This document shows positions 46,392 to 63,277 of a DNA stretch of 64,000 nt, piece after piece. How positions within the stretch are numbered: the first letter of the stretch is position 1; each line of letters opens with the position of its first letter. A program made the position numbers and the translations under genes. Source of the stretch: Leptospira tipperaryensis (GTDB taxonomy: Bacteria; Spirochaetota; Leptospiria; Leptospirales; Leptospiraceae); the NCBI RefSeq assembly GCF_001729245.1, contig NZ_CP015217.1, forward strand, positions 2,088,001 through 2,152,000. Reading direction: 5' to 3'. The notes beneath the pieces were generated by a model. It was given only the letters and a program-made list of their open reading frames with translations, was not told where the DNA came from and searched no databases.

Positions 46392-47660
46392 TTATTTTCC
46401 TTTTCGGATCACTTGCATCGTTCCGCCCGCAAGCAATACTTGTAATTCTTCTTCCGGTTTTGTTTGTTCCGGAGAACTGATAATTTTACCTTTTGTGTTT
46501 CTTACGATGGAATAGCCGCGTTTCATCGTAGAAGCGGGGGAAAGATCTTCCACCTTGGAAGTCAAAAATTCCGCCCTTTGTTTTTTATGAAAAAGAATAC
46601 CTTGAATCCTCGGCGTAAGATTCGTATAACGTTCGATTCTTACCTTCGCTAAATCCAATTTGTTTTGAACCGCTTTTTGCAGTCGAATTCCGATTTCATC
46701 CACTCTCTGACTTCTTGCGTTCAGGAGTTGCATCGGTTCCTTGAAGATAAACTTTCCGGATAACAGACGAAGACGATCCTTGCTCGAAGAAACGCGCGCG
46801 TTTAGAGAGGTCTTGAGTCTTCCTTCCAGTTGTGAAAGAAATTGAAGAATGTCTTCTTCCTTTGGAACCGCGTGTTCGGCCGCGGCCGTCGGGGTCGGGG
46901 TCGCAAAATCCGCGGCGAAGTCACTTAACAAAACGTCGGTCTGATGTCCAACGGCTGAAATGATCGGAACCCTAGAATTTGCGTAGGCGCGAACCACCTT
47001 TTCATCGTTAAACGCCATTAGATCTTCGAAACTTCCGCCGCCTCGTCCCGCGATGATCACGTCGACATTCCATTCCGGGCGATTCAGTTCTTCTATGGCG
47101 CCTGAAATCGAATTGGGAGCGTCTTCACCCTGAACGACACAAGGCGCAATGAGAATGTTGATTCCCGGAAATCGGGAACGTGCCACTTTGATAATGTCTT
47201 CGATCGCCGCTCCGGAAGGAGAAGTTGCAATCCCGAGCGTTTTTGGAAACGCGGGAATTCTTCTTTTTCTTTCCGGATCAAAGATTCCTTCCGCGGAAAG
47301 TTTTTGTTTGAGTCTTTCGATCTGAAGTAGAATATCTCCCTGACCCAATTCTTCCACTCGGGAGACGTTGAGGTTGTAGGAACCTCCGGCTTCGTAGAGC
47401 GTGATCGTTCCATAGACTTGGATTTCTTTTCCGTCGCTGAGAGGTTTTCCACCGTAATTCTTATTGGAATAATTAAAAAAAGTGCAACGAACCAAAGAGG
47501 TCGCGTCTTTTAGAGAAAAGTAGATATGGCCGGAGTTGGCCTTGCTGTAATTGGAAATTTCCCCTCGGACCCAGATATTTTTTAGGTCTTTGGATCCGGT
47601 GATGAGATTTTTAAGAATCCTCGTAACTTCCGTGACGGAAAGAGGTTTGGAATCTTCCAA
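46392..47660 (-). CDS. xseA: Exodeoxyribonuclease VII large subunit
   Basis: A 422-residue XseA. An N-terminal OB fold ([24 protein letters not shown]) is followed by the catalytic domain with [30 protein letters not shown] and [27 protein letters not shown]. It continues into the coiled-coil part that binds XseB. Co-transcribed with xseB. Confidence 0.96.
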   Translation of the reverse strand: MEDSKPLSVTEVTRILKNLITGSKDLKNIWVRGEISNYSKANSGHIYFSLKDATSLVRCTFFNYSNKNYGGKPLSDGKEIQVYGTITLYEAGGSYNLNVSRVEELGQGDILLQIERLKQKLSAEGIFDPERKRRIPAFPKTLGIATSPSGAAIEDIIKVARSRFPGINILIAPCVVQGEDAPNSISGAIEELNRPEWNVDVIIAGRGGGSFEDLMAFNDEKVVRAYANSRVPIISAVGHQTDVLLSDFAADFATPTPTAAAEHAVPKEEDILQFLSQLEGRLKTSLNARVSSSKDRLRLLSGKFIFKEPMQLLNARSQRVDEIGIRLQKAVQNKLDLAKVRIERYTNLTPRIQGILFHKKQRAEFLTSKVEDLSPASTMKRGYSIVRNTKGKIISSPEQTKPEEELQVLLAGGTMQVIRKGK

Positions 47661-47665
47661 TCAGT

Positions 47666-48799
47666 TCACCGATGCCCCTTGTTCAAAATCAATTCTCTTC
47701 GATACAATCTCCAAAAATCCCAAAGAATGACGACTAACGTGACGGCGACGGGGCCGACCACCAGACCCATAATTCCGAATTCTTTGATTCCTCCGATCAA
47801 GGAAAGAAAGATAAGAAGCGGGTGCACCTGCAGTTTTTTATCGAGCATTCTCGGTTTTACAAAATTCTCAAGTGCGAGATAAAAGAAAAGACCGCTTCCC
47901 ATAAAAAAAATCGCCATCATCGGATTGTTTTCTAAAAACAAAATATAAAGTCCGATCGGAAGCCAGACGACCGAAGTTCCTACAACCGGGATGATCGAAA
48001 AAAACGCGGCCAAACTCGCATACAGGAAAGGACTCGAAATTCCGGCGATCAAAAGAAGAACATAAACCGCAGTTCCTTGTAAAATCGAAATGATCAGGTT
48101 CCCACGAATCACGGTTTGTACGGCGGAAGTCACCTTCCTTCCGACCTGTTCTTCGAGTTGTCTGGAAAAGGGAAGGTTATCCAAAATGAATCGTTCCACC
48201 TTCTTTCCATCCTGATAGAGAAAGAATAAAACCAAAAGTGCGAAGAAAAGATTCATAAGAATTCCAGTCGGCAACTCTATGTTTCCTAAGATAAAAGAAG
48301 AAGCGTTGCTTAGAATTCCGTAGATACTGTCGAGGTTCAGAATGTCCACGTAGCTCTCGGCGAATTCCCCGTAGATTTCCGGAACTTTTACCCAGAAGAA
48401 TTCGTTGTCCGTGATAAAATCCGTGAGCATCGCGAAGTTCATCAGGGTTTCTATCATCTTATCTTCACTAAGAGAAATTCTAAGCTTGAATAGAATGGAA
48501 AGAGCTTCCTGAATCAGAGTACGTATGACAAAGTAGGAAGGAATCAGCACGAGCATTGCAACCAGAGTTGTCATGATCCAAGGGACCAACCACTGAAACT
48601 TATCTCCAAGATATCCTTTGAGCAGTTTGTATTGTCTTCTCGTCGCGAGATAAAGAATCAAAGCCATCAGAGAAGAATACAAATACGGACGAAAGACTAG
48701 AAAAAAGACTCCGATCGCAAAAAGAAAAAGGATGGAGAAAAAGATCAAAAAAGTGTATTTTCCCGGTTCTGGGTTGAATGGAACTACAGGTTCGATCAT
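47666..48799 (-). CDS. AI-2E family transporter
   Basis: A 377-residue polytopic protein of the AI-2E/PerM family. About eight membrane segments are visible, with the extended amphipathic region (residues about 100-190) and the conserved C-terminal block PLLIFLSLIGGIKEFGIMGLVVGPV. The substrate in this organism is unknown; the AI-2 name is historical. It lies directly upstream of xseA with 5 bases between. Confidence 0.88.
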   Translation of the reverse strand: MIEPVVPFNPEPGKYTFLIFFSILFLFAIGVFFLVFRPYLYSSLMALILYLATRRQYKLLKGYLGDKFQWLVPWIMTTLVAMLVLIPSYFVIRTLIQEALSILFKLRISLSEDKMIETLMNFAMLTDFITDNEFFWVKVPEIYGEFAESYVDILNLDSIYGILSNASSFILGNIELPTGILMNLFFALLVLFFLYQDGKKVERFILDNLPFSRQLEEQVGRKVTSAVQTVIRGNLIISILQGTAVYVLLLIAGISSPFLYASLAAFFSIIPVVGTSVVWLPIGLYILFLENNPMMAIFFMGSGLFFYLALENFVKPRMLDKKLQVHPLLIFLSLIGGIKEFGIMGLVVGPVAVTLVVILWDFWRLYRRELILNKGHR

Positions 48800-48802
48800 T
48801 TT

Positions 48803-49297
48803 TTAACCGCCTGATTTTTTATAGAAGAGTTTGATTCTACTTCCGGCATCCACGGTTTCGATCTGAATCGTTACCACTTTTTTATTCTGACTTTCGGCCA
48901 TGATCACTGTCTTTTGATCGGTAATCTCTTCCTGCAAAACCTTCCAGTAGAGAGATTTGAAAATGGAAGAATAATAGACTTCCATCTGTTTTTTCTTAAA
49001 TGCGTGAGTGAATAAAAGAAACGATTCTTTCGTATCAAAATATCCTCGTTCCGACTTTAACTCCGTAGAATAGATCAGATCCGATCCTTCCGGAACAAAC
49101 TCAACGGGAAGCGATCTCGGATTTCGAATCGGATTGTATTGAAGAGTCAATTTGTTATAACGATACAGTTCCGTCTTTGAATCGGAGGAAAAAACGGGGA
49201 TCGGCGCTATCAAAACGCCCAAAAGGAAAAGGACTAAAAAATGGAAACGAATAGGGTTCACTTTTTTTACTTGAACCTTATCCGCCATCACTGACAA
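48803..49297 (-). CDS. Exported protein, function unknown
   Basis: A 164-residue protein with an internal-looking signal peptide (hydrophobic residues about 20-36 after a basic stretch) and no lipobox. A second ATG three codons in is also possible as start. The mature part is mixed alpha/beta with no motif I recognise. It lies 3 bases before the permease gene, so they are probably co-expressed. Confidence 0.7.
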   Translation of the reverse strand: MSVMADKVQVKKVNPIRFHFLVLFLLGVLIAPIPVFSSDSKTELYRYNKLTLQYNPIRNPRSLPVEFVPEGSDLIYSTELKSERGYFDTKESFLLFTHAFKKKQMEVYYSSIFKSLYWKVLQEEITDQKTVIMAESQNKKVVTIQIETVDAGSRIKLFYKKSGG

Positions 49298-49315
49298 TTC
49301 TTTTATTCATCCTTC

Positions 49316-49956
49316 ATGACTTTTCAGGAAACACTGATTCAAATTCTCACCCGATTTTCGGAAACCGATCCCGTCTTACTCTGGCTCTTTTTCGCGTTCT
49401 CTAATTTTACAGAAAACGTTTTTCCACCTTGGCCGGGAGATACGATTACTGTTTTCGGAGGATTTTTGGTTGCGAGAAATTTAGAATCCTTTGGTTGGTT
49501 CGCGCTTGTTTCGAGCACCTTAGTCGGAAACCTACTCGGAGCCTGGGTAATGTATCGGTTTGGGAACGTCTTTTTACACTGGGTGAAAAAGAAAGAATTT
49601 CCGTTCAAAGATTCTCTCTATGATGAAGAATCCATCGAAAAAACTTTGGCTTGGTTTCATAGAAACTCGATCGCCGTCATTTTGTTTAGCCGGTTTTCGG
49701 CGGGAATTCGATTTTTCGTTTCCATCGTCGCGGGAATGGTGAAGATGAACCCGATTCTCTTTTTCGGATGTTTTACGATCGCCGTTTTTCTTTGGTGTGG
49801 AATTTTAATTTTTTCCGGTTTTTATCTCGGTTCTCACTGGGAAGCCGTCTTGGGTTTTTTAGAAATCTATAATAGGATCATCGTCGGTTTGATGACCCTT
49901 CTTGCGATTTTGTTTTTCTGGTATCGAAGACGGAAAAAAACCGCAACCCAAAATTC

Positions 49957-49960
<4 letters not shown>
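49316..49960 (+). CDS. DedA-family membrane protein
   Basis: A 214-residue DedA/VTT-domain protein. The segments ENVFPPWPGDTITVFGGFL, NLLGAWVMYRFGN and FSRFSAGIRFFVSIVAGMVKM are characteristic. Members of this superfamily act as lipid-carrier flippases, for example for undecaprenyl phosphate. It is divergent from the 48803 gene and converges on the App1-like gene with a 4-base overlap of ends. Confidence 0.9.
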
Positions 49961-51626
<1,666 letters not shown>

Positions 51627-51668
51627 GATCAAAAAAACACTGGTACGTAAGAAGTGAGTCCGGATCGT

Positions 51669-51976
51669 ATGAAAAAAAATTCCGTCAAATCCGGATATTC
51701 CGGAGCAAAAACGATCTATATTCGTAAGTTGAGGTTTGAGGAAGCTCAGGAGAAGCTCGAAAGGGAGATCCAAGAGGCCTTTTTGGCCGGAGAAACTCTG
51801 GTGGAAATCATTCACGGAATCGGAGAAGGGGTTCTCAAAAAATTAACGGTCGATACGATTCGCTCCCATGATTTTCTGAAAGAAGTCGACTATTCTCTTT
51901 ATGGAATTTCCAATCCGGGTTCCACTCTGGTCGAAGTATTAGGCCCCGATAAGGACACTCTCAAAAGGTATCTCAA

Positions 51977-51980
<4 letters not shown>
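51669..51980 (+). CDS. Smr-domain protein
   Basis: A 103-residue protein, the size of a stand-alone Smr domain. The core IYIRKLRFEEAQEKLE, EIIHGIGEGVLKKL and a C-terminal TLVEVL strand follow the family, including the HGxGxG loop. Such domains nick or bind nucleic acids. I chose ATG 51669; a GTG at 51654 is also possible, and neither has a strong ribosome site. It overlaps cimA by 4 bases. Confidence 0.82.
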
Positions 51981-53514
<1,534 letters not shown>

Positions 53515-53527
<13 letters not shown>

Positions 53528-54087
53528 AACTGTTACTCGTTGGGATCGGAAATCCCGGTCAAAAATACGCCAACCACAGGCATAACATCGGTTTCGTGAT
53601 TCTGGATTCTTTTTTGAATTCTTCTTCCGGAAGTTATCAAGAAAACTCCAAATATTCCCTCGCTCGAACCGACGAGGACGGAATCACACTTTTCTACCTC
53701 AAACCCCTGGAATTTATGAATCTTTCCGGAAAGGCGGTCGCGGAAATCGCAAAGAAGAATGGAATTCCTCCGGAAAACATCCTAGTGATCCACGACGAAA
53801 TCGATTTCGAGTTTGGAAAACTGAAACTCAAAGGCGGGGGCGGGCACGCGGGTCACAACGGACTTCGAGATATCGTGGAAAAGCTGGGTTCCAATGCGTT
53901 CTTCCGGCTTCGGTTCGGAGTGGGAAAACCCTCGGAAAGTTCGGAGGTTCCCAACTACGTACTTTCCAATTTTAAACCGGAGGAAAGGGAAAAAATTCCC
54001 GAACTCCTAAAAGCATCTTTGCAAAAAATCTCCGATTGGATCCGAGAAAGGAAAAACGGATTTCAGAAAGTCTCCGATACTAAGTAG
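53515..54087 (+). CDS. pth: Peptidyl-tRNA hydrolase
   Basis: A 190-residue Pth with [18 protein letters not shown] (substrate Asn and catalytic His), [13 protein letters not shown], and the [27 protein letters not shown] block. It frees tRNA from drop-off peptidyl-tRNA. It starts within the last codons of cimA (13-base overlap). Confidence 0.96.
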
Positions 54088-54221
54088 GACGGGCGAAGCT
54101 TCCATTTTTATCCCGAGATGAAAATGAAAGACGCCGGTCTTTTCGATCGTTTGAAACTTCGGGCTTCCCAGCGGAAGAATCGAAAACGAGGATCGAATTC
54201 AATTTAAAACGGAGCATTCCA

Positions 54222-55143
<922 letters not shown>

Positions 55144-55157
<14 letters not shown>

Positions 55158-55686
55158 AATTCGTTCCACCACCATTCTTTGTGTCCGTAAAAACGGAAAA
55201 GTCGCCATCGGAGGAGACGGTCAGGTTTCTATGGGAAACACCGTCATGAAACAATCCGCAAAAAAAGTGAGAAGGCTCTATGACGGAAAAATTCTTTCCG
55301 GTTTTGCCGGATCGGCCGCGGACGCATTCACGCTCTTTGAACTTTTTGAAAAGAAAGTGCAGGAATTCGGAGGAAGTCTTTCCAGAAGCGCCGTCGAACT
55401 CGCGAGAGAATGGAGAATGGATCGTATGCTTCGAAGACTCGAAGCCCTTTTGATCGTAGCAGACAAGGACGAATCGTTTTTGATTTCGGGAACAGGCGAC
55501 GTGATTTCACCCGATGAAGGTGTGATCGCGATCGGCTCCGGAGGAAATTACGCGTTAGCCGCCGCTCGTGCGCTCTACGATCATACTCAACTTTCCGCAA
55601 GGGAAATCGTAGAATCTTCCATGAAGATCGCCGCCGATATTTGTATTTATACCAATGACCACATCACAATCGAAGAAATTCTCTAA
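55144..55686 (+). CDS. hslV: ATP-dependent protease subunit HslV
   Basis: A 180-residue HslV. The peptidase Thr lies at the start of [19 protein letters not shown], after a short propeptide of about 8 residues, somewhat longer than the single Met in E. coli. [12 protein letters not shown] and [14 protein letters not shown] are family signatures. It forms the proteolytic core with HslU. Confidence 0.96.
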
Positions 55687-55697
55687 TTAATAAACCT

Positions 55698-57137
55698 ATG
55701 ACAGATTCTCACAAAGACCAGGATCACATCTTTCCTTCCGAAGAAGAACTCACACCTCGGCAGATCGTAACCAAACTCGATGAACATATCATCGGGCAAA
55801 AAAACGCGAAAAAAGCCGTCGCTGTCGCTCTACGAAACCGAACCCGTCGTAAAAAACTCGATCCTGAAATGCAGGAAGAAATCTATCCCAAAAATATCAT
55901 CATGATAGGACCCACGGGAGTTGGAAAAACTGAAATCGCAAGAAGACTTTCCAAACTCTGCGGAGCTCCTTTTCTCAAAGTGGAAGCGACCAAATACACG
56001 GAAGTCGGTTACGTCGGAAGAGACGTGGAATCCATGATTCGAGATCTCGCCGTAATTTCGATGAATCTCGTAAAACAAGAATACAGAACACGAGTGGATG
56101 AAACCGCAAAACAAAAAGCGGAAGAAGCCTTACTCGATATTTTACTTCCTTTTCCGGGAGAATCCAAATCCGCTCCCGCGCAAACATTAGGTTTTTCGAA
56201 TGCTCCTTCCGTCCCGGACGAGGAAGAAAGAAAAACCCATTTTCTCGAAACGCGGGAGTTTATGAGAAAAAAATTAAGAACCGGAAAATTGGACGAACAA
56301 GAAGTGGAACTCGATCTGCCGAACCCGAGCGCTTCTCAAATTCCGATGTTACAGGTTTTTGGTGCGGGCAATTTAGACGATTTAGACAATCAACTGCAGA
56401 ATGTTTTGGGAGACATGCTTCCCAAAAAAAATAAAAAAAGAAAACTTAAAATCCCCGAGGCGCTCAAGGCTTTGGAAGAATTCGAAGCGGAGAAGTTACT
56501 CGATCCGGACAAGGTGCAAAGAGAAGCCCTTCGAAGAGTTGAAGAAATGGGAATCATCTTTTTGGACGAGATCGACAAGATCGCGGGAAGAGAAGGAAAA
56601 ACAGGAGCTGACGTTTCCAGAGAAGGTGTGCAGAGAGATTTACTTCCGATCGTGGAAGGTGCGACCGTCAATACAAAGATCGGCCCCGTAAAAACGGATC
56701 ATATTCTTTTTATCGCTGCAGGCGCGTTTCACATGACCAAACCTTCGGATCTAATTCCCGAATTACAAGGACGTTTCCCGATCCGCGTGGAACTCGAAAA
56801 ATTATCGAGAGAGGACTTTGAAAAAATTCTTACGGCGCCTCGTTCGTCTCTGACAAGACAGTATCAAGCGCTCCTTGCAACGGATTCTATTCTTATCGAA
56901 TTTACGACCGAGGGGATTCAAGAGATCGCGAGAATCGCCTACGACATGAATGAGAAACACGAAAACATAGGAGCTCGAAGATTGAATACGATCTTAGAAC
57001 GTCTCCTCGAAGAATTGAGTTTCGAAGGTCCGGACATGCCCGAAGAGAAACGAAACGTAAAAATCGACGGAAAGTATGTTCTGGATCGACTCCAGGGTGT
57101 GATTCAGGATAAGGATCTCAGCCAGTATATCCTCTAA
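55698..57137 (+). CDS. hslU: ATP-dependent protease ATPase subunit HslU
   Basis: A 479-residue HslU. Walker [15 protein letters not shown] is near residue 73 and the pore motif GYVGRD near 100. The I domain (about 120-260) contains a PQ-rich loop, then Walker [10 protein letters not shown] and sensor motifs [12 protein letters not shown]. It unfolds substrates for HslV, encoded 11 bases upstream. Confidence 0.96.
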   Translation: MTDSHKDQDHIFPSEEELTPRQIVTKLDEHIIGQKNAKKAVAVALRNRTRRKKLDPEMQEEIYPKNIIMIGPTGVGKTEIARRLSKLCGAPFLKVEATKYTEVGYVGRDVESMIRDLAVISMNLVKQEYRTRVDETAKQKAEEALLDILLPFPGESKSAPAQTLGFSNAPSVPDEEERKTHFLETREFMRKKLRTGKLDEQEVELDLPNPSASQIPMLQVFGAGNLDDLDNQLQNVLGDMLPKKNKKRKLKIPEALKALEEFEAEKLLDPDKVQREALRRVEEMGIIFLDEIDKIAGREGKTGADVSREGVQRDLLPIVEGATVNTKIGPVKTDHILFIAAGAFHMTKPSDLIPELQGRFPIRVELEKLSREDFEKILTAPRSSLTRQYQALLATDSILIEFTTEGIQEIARIAYDMNEKHENIGARRLNTILERLLEELSFEGPDMPEEKRNVKIDGKYVLDRLQGVIQDKDLSQYIL

Positions 57138-57241
57138 TCAAAATTAGAATTTTTTAATTCTCCGTTTTTAAGAAATCATTTTTGAAGATAAAACCGGAGA
57201 TTCTATTTGACGAACTCTCAAAAGAAGGGATGCTTTGCGTT

Positions 57242-58513
57242 ATGTTATGCATCCCAACCTCCATTCAAAAAATTCTTATCTATTTCCTCTTTGCAGCCGT
57301 TCTGATTTTTTCCAACGGTTGCGAATGGATTCAAAAAACCTTAGTTGAAGTATTAGGCGCGCCGGATTCCTATAAGGCCGAAGGAAATCCGAACCTGATT
57401 CAACCGAACTTTTCAGGAAAGGACGAACAAAAAGAAAGGATCCTGATTTCGCTCAAAGAAGTTTCGGCCGGATTCTCCCAACCTACGGATCTTCAATTTC
57501 CTCCCGGAGAATCGGAAACGTTTCTGGTCACGGAACAAAAGGGCACACTTCGTTGGGGCAAGGTCCGAAAGAATGAAACTGGAATATTATTGACTTTGAA
57601 TGTATTGTCCGAAGCGGAACAAGGTCTTCTTGGTTTGGCGTTTCATCCCGATTTTGCAAAGAATGGTAAACTCTACCTCAACTATGTTTCGAAAGTAGGC
57701 GGCAAGGATACGAGTCGAGTTGCGGAATGGACCGCTTCTTCTCCAAAGGATTTACCGAATTCTAAAATAACTTCCGAAAGAATTATCATGGAAGTTGTTC
57801 AACCGTATCCAAATCACAACGCGGGGCAACTTGCTTTCGGGCAGGATGGATTCTTATACGTAGGTTGGGGAGATGGAGGATGGAAGGACGATCCGAAAAA
57901 GAACGGACAAAATCCGAAAACCTTACTCGGAAGTATGTTGCGTATCGACGTGAATGCGACCGAAAACGGAAAAGGTTATAAAATTCCTCAAGATAATCCG
58001 TTTATAAACGACGCGTGTTGCGCGCCGGAAACGTTCGCTTACGGATTTCGAAATCCATGGCGATACAGTTTTGATCCGCTGGGAAGATTGATTCTCGCAG
58101 ACGTGGGCCAGGATCTCTGGGAAGAAGTGGATATCATCGAAAAAGGAAAGAACTACGGTTGGAACATTAAGGAAGCGACACACTGCTTCGATCCAAAACA
58201 AAACTGCGATGAAAAAGGTCTTACCGATCCGATCTACGAATACGGAAGAGAAGAAGGGCAGTCGATCACGGGAGGTTACGTATATTCTAATAAAGCAATA
58301 TCGCAACTGAACGGTAAATATGTTTTTGCAGACTTTGTTTCCGGAAGAATCTGGGCCTTGGATCTGCCGGACACAACCGGACAGCCCGCGAAAAAAGTTT
58401 ATACGTTGGGAAAATGGCCCGTTTTGATTTCATCTTTCGGAAGAGACGCTTCCGGAAAAGTATATCTCACCGATTTTGGAAGCGGGAAGATCTATCGCCT
58501 CGATCCAAAATGA
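57242..58513 (+). CDS. PQQ-type glucose/sorbosone dehydrogenase-like lipoprotein
   Basis: A 423-residue protein if the ATG at 57242 is used; a TTG at 57182 and an ATG at 57230 are further in-frame options. This start gives a signal peptide with lipobox SNGC, Cys27. The rest is a six-bladed propeller of the soluble aldose-dehydrogenase family: [61 protein letters not shown] and [12 protein letters not shown]. Several residues binding PQQ and calcium in relatives are in these segments. The substrate is not known. Confidence 0.85.
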   Translation: MLCIPTSIQKILIYFLFAAVLIFSNGCEWIQKTLVEVLGAPDSYKAEGNPNLIQPNFSGKDEQKERILISLKEVSAGFSQPTDLQFPPGESETFLVTEQKGTLRWGKVRKNETGILLTLNVLSEAEQGLLGLAFHPDFAKNGKLYLNYVSKVGGKDTSRVAEWTASSPKDLPNSKITSERIIMEVVQPYPNHNAGQLAFGQDGFLYVGWGDGGWKDDPKKNGQNPKTLLGSMLRIDVNATENGKGYKIPQDNPFINDACCAPETFAYGFRNPWRYSFDPLGRLILADVGQDLWEEVDIIEKGKNYGWNIKEATHCFDPKQNCDEKGLTDPIYEYGREEGQSITGGYVYSNKAISQLNGKYVFADFVSGRIWALDLPDTTGQPAKKVYTLGKWPVLISSFGRDASGKVYLTDFGSGKIYRLDPK

Positions 58514-58579
58514 TTCCTCAGAAAACGTTCACAACAAATCCATGATAGACGCGGACTAAAAAAATCCGCTTGGAAATAA

Positions 58580-58620
58580 AAAAATCGGGAAGCCATAGAA
58601 TCCTATGACTTCCGATTTTT
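58580..58620. terminator. Bidirectional intrinsic terminator
   Basis: AAAAATCG (58580-58587) pairs with CGATTTTT (58613-58620), with further inner pairs GAAG/CTTC and CATAG/CTATG around a short AATC loop; one G is bulged and there is one mismatch. T runs lie on both strands. It separates the convergent sugar dehydrogenase and GHKL-like genes. Confidence 0.85.
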
Positions 58621-58692
58621 CTAAGAATCTCCGACTAACGAAATTCTTATGATAACTCCGATGATTTGCTTTTTAACTGAAAAATTAAAGAA

Positions 58693-59484
58693 TCAGAAAT
58701 CCATCTTCAATCCGGAAATCGGATACTTCATATAAACCGTCGTGGTTCTTGCACCGGATGTGATCGTAAGAAGATCCAAAGGATTCAAACCGATACTGTA
58801 AAATCCTTCGTCGATCATTGCGATTCCAAAACCGGCGCTTTCCTTTTCATTTAAGAATTCCGGACGAAAGAAATCCGCAGAATTTCCTTGATCAAAAAGG
58901 TCTTTGTGTTTGAGTCGCGAATCTTGAATTCTTTGAAAATCCAAATGGTGAATCGGAGAATCGTTTCGGATTCTAAAACTCAATTCGTCTTTTGTGATTC
59001 GGATTTTGAGCGAGATATTCATATTGTATTTTTCAATCTTACCGCGAACATCCGAAAGAAAAATTTTCTCACTTTCCGTTAAGACCTTCTTCTTTGTTCG
59101 GATCTTGTCTTCCAGAGATAGAACTGTCTGCACTTGTTTTTTAACTTTATCAGGAACGATATAACGATGCATCGCATCGCGTAGCAAAGACGTTTCCATA
59201 ATGATCTCAAGGAGTTCTTCAGCGTCTCGACGACTGGTCTCTCCTTGTTCCAATTTTTTTAAGAGTTCGTCTCTGAAAATAATATGGCGAATGTTTGCCT
59301 TAATTGCGTTTAACAACGCTTCCATTAGACCACTAAAGAGGTGAAAGCCGGCTAACGGGTTGGCGCCGATTTCTTCTAAGATTCCGTTTACAAGTTCGGA
59401 AAGAATGTCTCTCGTAGGTTTTGTCAGACCTTTGAGCTCAAGGTGAAAGAATTTTCTCTTTTTGAGATCCTCGATATTTTTCAG
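58693..59484 (-). CDS. GHKL (histidine-kinase-type) ATPase-like protein, probable CTG start
   Basis: From the first ATG (59325) the protein has 210 residues, but the frame stays open upstream to the stop at 59542-59544 and that stretch reads like protein: [20 protein letters not shown] and so on. An N-box-like [16 protein letters not shown] spans the ATG position, which would cut the fold in half. No ATG, GTG or TTG lies in the extension; CTG at 59484 is preceded by AAAGG about 10 bases upstream. Further parts fit GHKL ATPases: FRIRNDSPI (G1-like) and [10 protein letters not shown] (G2-like). No HisKA domain is present. Alternatives are another non-canonical codon or a frameshift upstream. 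The 59325 start is the conservative boundary. Confidence 0.6.
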   Translation of the reverse strand: MKNIEDLKKRKFFHLELKGLTKPTRDILSELVNGILEEIGANPLAGFHLFSGLMEALLNAIKANIRHIIFRDELLKKLEQGETSRRDAEELLEIIMETSLLRDAMHRYIVPDKVKKQVQTVLSLEDKIRTKKKVLTESEKIFLSDVRGKIEKYNMNISLKIRITKDELSFRIRNDSPIHHLDFQRIQDSRLKHKDLFDQGNSADFFRPEFLNEKESAGFGIAMIDEGFYSIGLNPLDLLTITSGARTTTVYMKYPISGLKMDF

Positions 59485-59559
59485 GATCTCGCTACCTTTG
59501 AGCGCTGTTTTCTGGTTTGCCCTATATCCCCACCGAGTTTTTTAGGTATCATTGATGCG

Positions 59560-59847
<288 letters not shown>

Positions 59848-59851
<4 letters not shown>

Positions 59852-60726
59852 AAATTCTTCACCTATCAGATCTTCACTTCCCAACTCCGATTCCATTCTT
59901 CCAATTGAAAGGAAAAATGATCGTAGGCTATCTGAACTACACACTTCGTAGAAAGAAAAAATATCCTTCTTACGTTTGGAATTCTATATTGAAGAGCGTG
60001 GAAACCTTGAAGCCGGACGCGATCGTCGTATCCGGAGATATCACTAACGTTTCTCACGAGAAAGAATTTCAAGTCGCGGGTGAAATATTAAGCGAACTCC
60101 CTCAGGATAAAATTTTCTATATTCCGGGAAACCACGATCGTTACACAAAACAGTCCGTAGGTGAACATCCGTTTTTCGAAAAATATTTTTCAAAACTTTC
60201 AGGTGATTCAATTTCGCATAACGCTGACTATATTCGTATTAAAAAAATCGGAAACCTTCACTTTGTGGGTTGGGATTCGAGCCTTCCTCTTTCTATCTTG
60301 GATGCTTACGGAAGAATTCAACCTTCGATCATAGAAAAGACTCAAAAGATTCTTCAAGAAATGAAAATTCAAGAATACGTCTTGGTCTGTCATCATCCGA
60401 TTTGGAATCCGGAAGAAAGACAGGAAACGGTTCATCACCGTTTACGCAATCGAGAAGAGATCGCGAAGATTCTCAAAAAACAACCTCCGTTGGCTTTTTT
60501 GCACGGACACGTCCATACAAACTGGGTTAAATTTCCCGGCGACGAAATGCCTTATTTTGTCGTAAACTCGGCGTCAAGTACTCGGCTTTCGGATTCGAGA
60601 CATCATTGTGGATTTCACTTATTGGAAATCGAAAAACGAAATATTAAAATTCAAAGATATATCTACGATTCAGAACAGTCTAAATTTACGGAAGTTCCCT
60701 TAATTTCGTATTCAGAAAAGGAATAA
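59848..60726 (+). CDS. Calcineurin-like metallophosphoesterase
   Basis: A 292-residue phosphoesterase. The metal-binding blocks are [11 protein letters not shown] (D-x-H), VVSGDITN (GD), IPGNHDR (GNHD), CHHPIW and HGHVHTNW (GHxH). All are intact. The substrate may be a nucleotide or lipid phosphate; the sequence does not say. It sits between the lipoyl-domain gene and the Mrp gene with minimal spacing. Confidence 0.88.
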
Positions 60727-60727
60727 A

Positions 60728-61774
<1,047 letters not shown>

Positions 61775-61805
61775 AAGGACTTGAGTCTGTTGTTTATTAT
61801 GAGAC

Positions 61806-62507
<702 letters not shown>

Positions 62508-62512
62508 CAAAA

Positions 62513-63142
62513 CTATTCTTCCTGATTTTTAGGACTCCATCTTGGGTATAGATCCAATTCTATTCCCAAGAGTCGGAAAATTCTTTCGCTGATAAAATCC
62601 CCCAGATCATCCAAAGTTTTTGGCATCTGATAAAATCCCGGCGACGCAGGGAGAATCGTTCCGCCCGCGTCGTGGAGTTCCAACATATTCTTTAGATGAA
62701 TTCGATTGTAAGGAGCTTCCCTCGGAACAAGAACAAGAGTTCTTCTTTCTTTCAGAGTTACGTCAGCCGCTCTTTCAATTAGATTTTCCGTCAAACCCGC
62801 GTTAATCGAAGCGATCGTTTTCATGGAACAAGGAAGAACCACCATCGCCTTCCATGGATTGGACCCCGAAGCGATATCCGCTCCAATATCCAAAAAATTG
62901 CGGATCAAAAATTGATGGGGAGAATTTTGAATCCGATACTTCGAAAAAATAAATTCCAGAAGTTCTTTCGCTGAAGAAACCTTACAATTCATTTCTTCCC
63001 GAAAGACTCGAAGGGCAGCCGGACTCGAGATTAGAAAAGTAGTTCCTTCGATTGTAGAAAGGGCGCGAATAAATCGTTCCGCGTAGATAGAACCGCTCGC
63101 ACCGGCCATTCCTAAAACAAGTTTCATCGGATCTCCATACAA
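62513..63142 (-). CDS. ubiX: UbiX-like flavin prenyltransferase
   Basis: A 209-residue flavoprotein family member. The N-terminus [18 protein letters not shown] binds FMN. The segment [50 protein letters not shown] is the family core, followed by [16 protein letters not shown]. It makes prenylated FMN for a UbiD-type decarboxylase. The adjacent prenyltransferase suggests a quinone pathway. Confidence 0.93.
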   Translation of the reverse strand: MYGDPMKLVLGMAGASGSIYAERFIRALSTIEGTTFLISSPAALRVFREEMNCKVSSAKELLEFIFSKYRIQNSPHQFLIRNFLDIGADIASGSNPWKAMVVLPCSMKTIASINAGLTENLIERAADVTLKERRTLVLVPREAPYNRIHLKNMLELHDAGGTILPASPGFYQMPKTLDDLGDFISERIFRLLGIELDLYPRWSPKNQEE

Positions 63143-63277
63143 TAACTATATCAAGTCTTGATCTTTTCTTTTTAGCAAAGTCAATTTCACTCGTTTTTTC
63201 TTGGCGGTAATTTTTTCAAACCCGGTATTACGTTTGCTTTGGATTCAATCGAAAAAGAATCAGATTCTTCTTTGATT

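Noticed and set aside
54118..54207. A 29-codon basic ORF in the gap between pth and xerC.
   Set aside because: Short, low-complexity basic sequence with no ribosome site and no recognisable motif.
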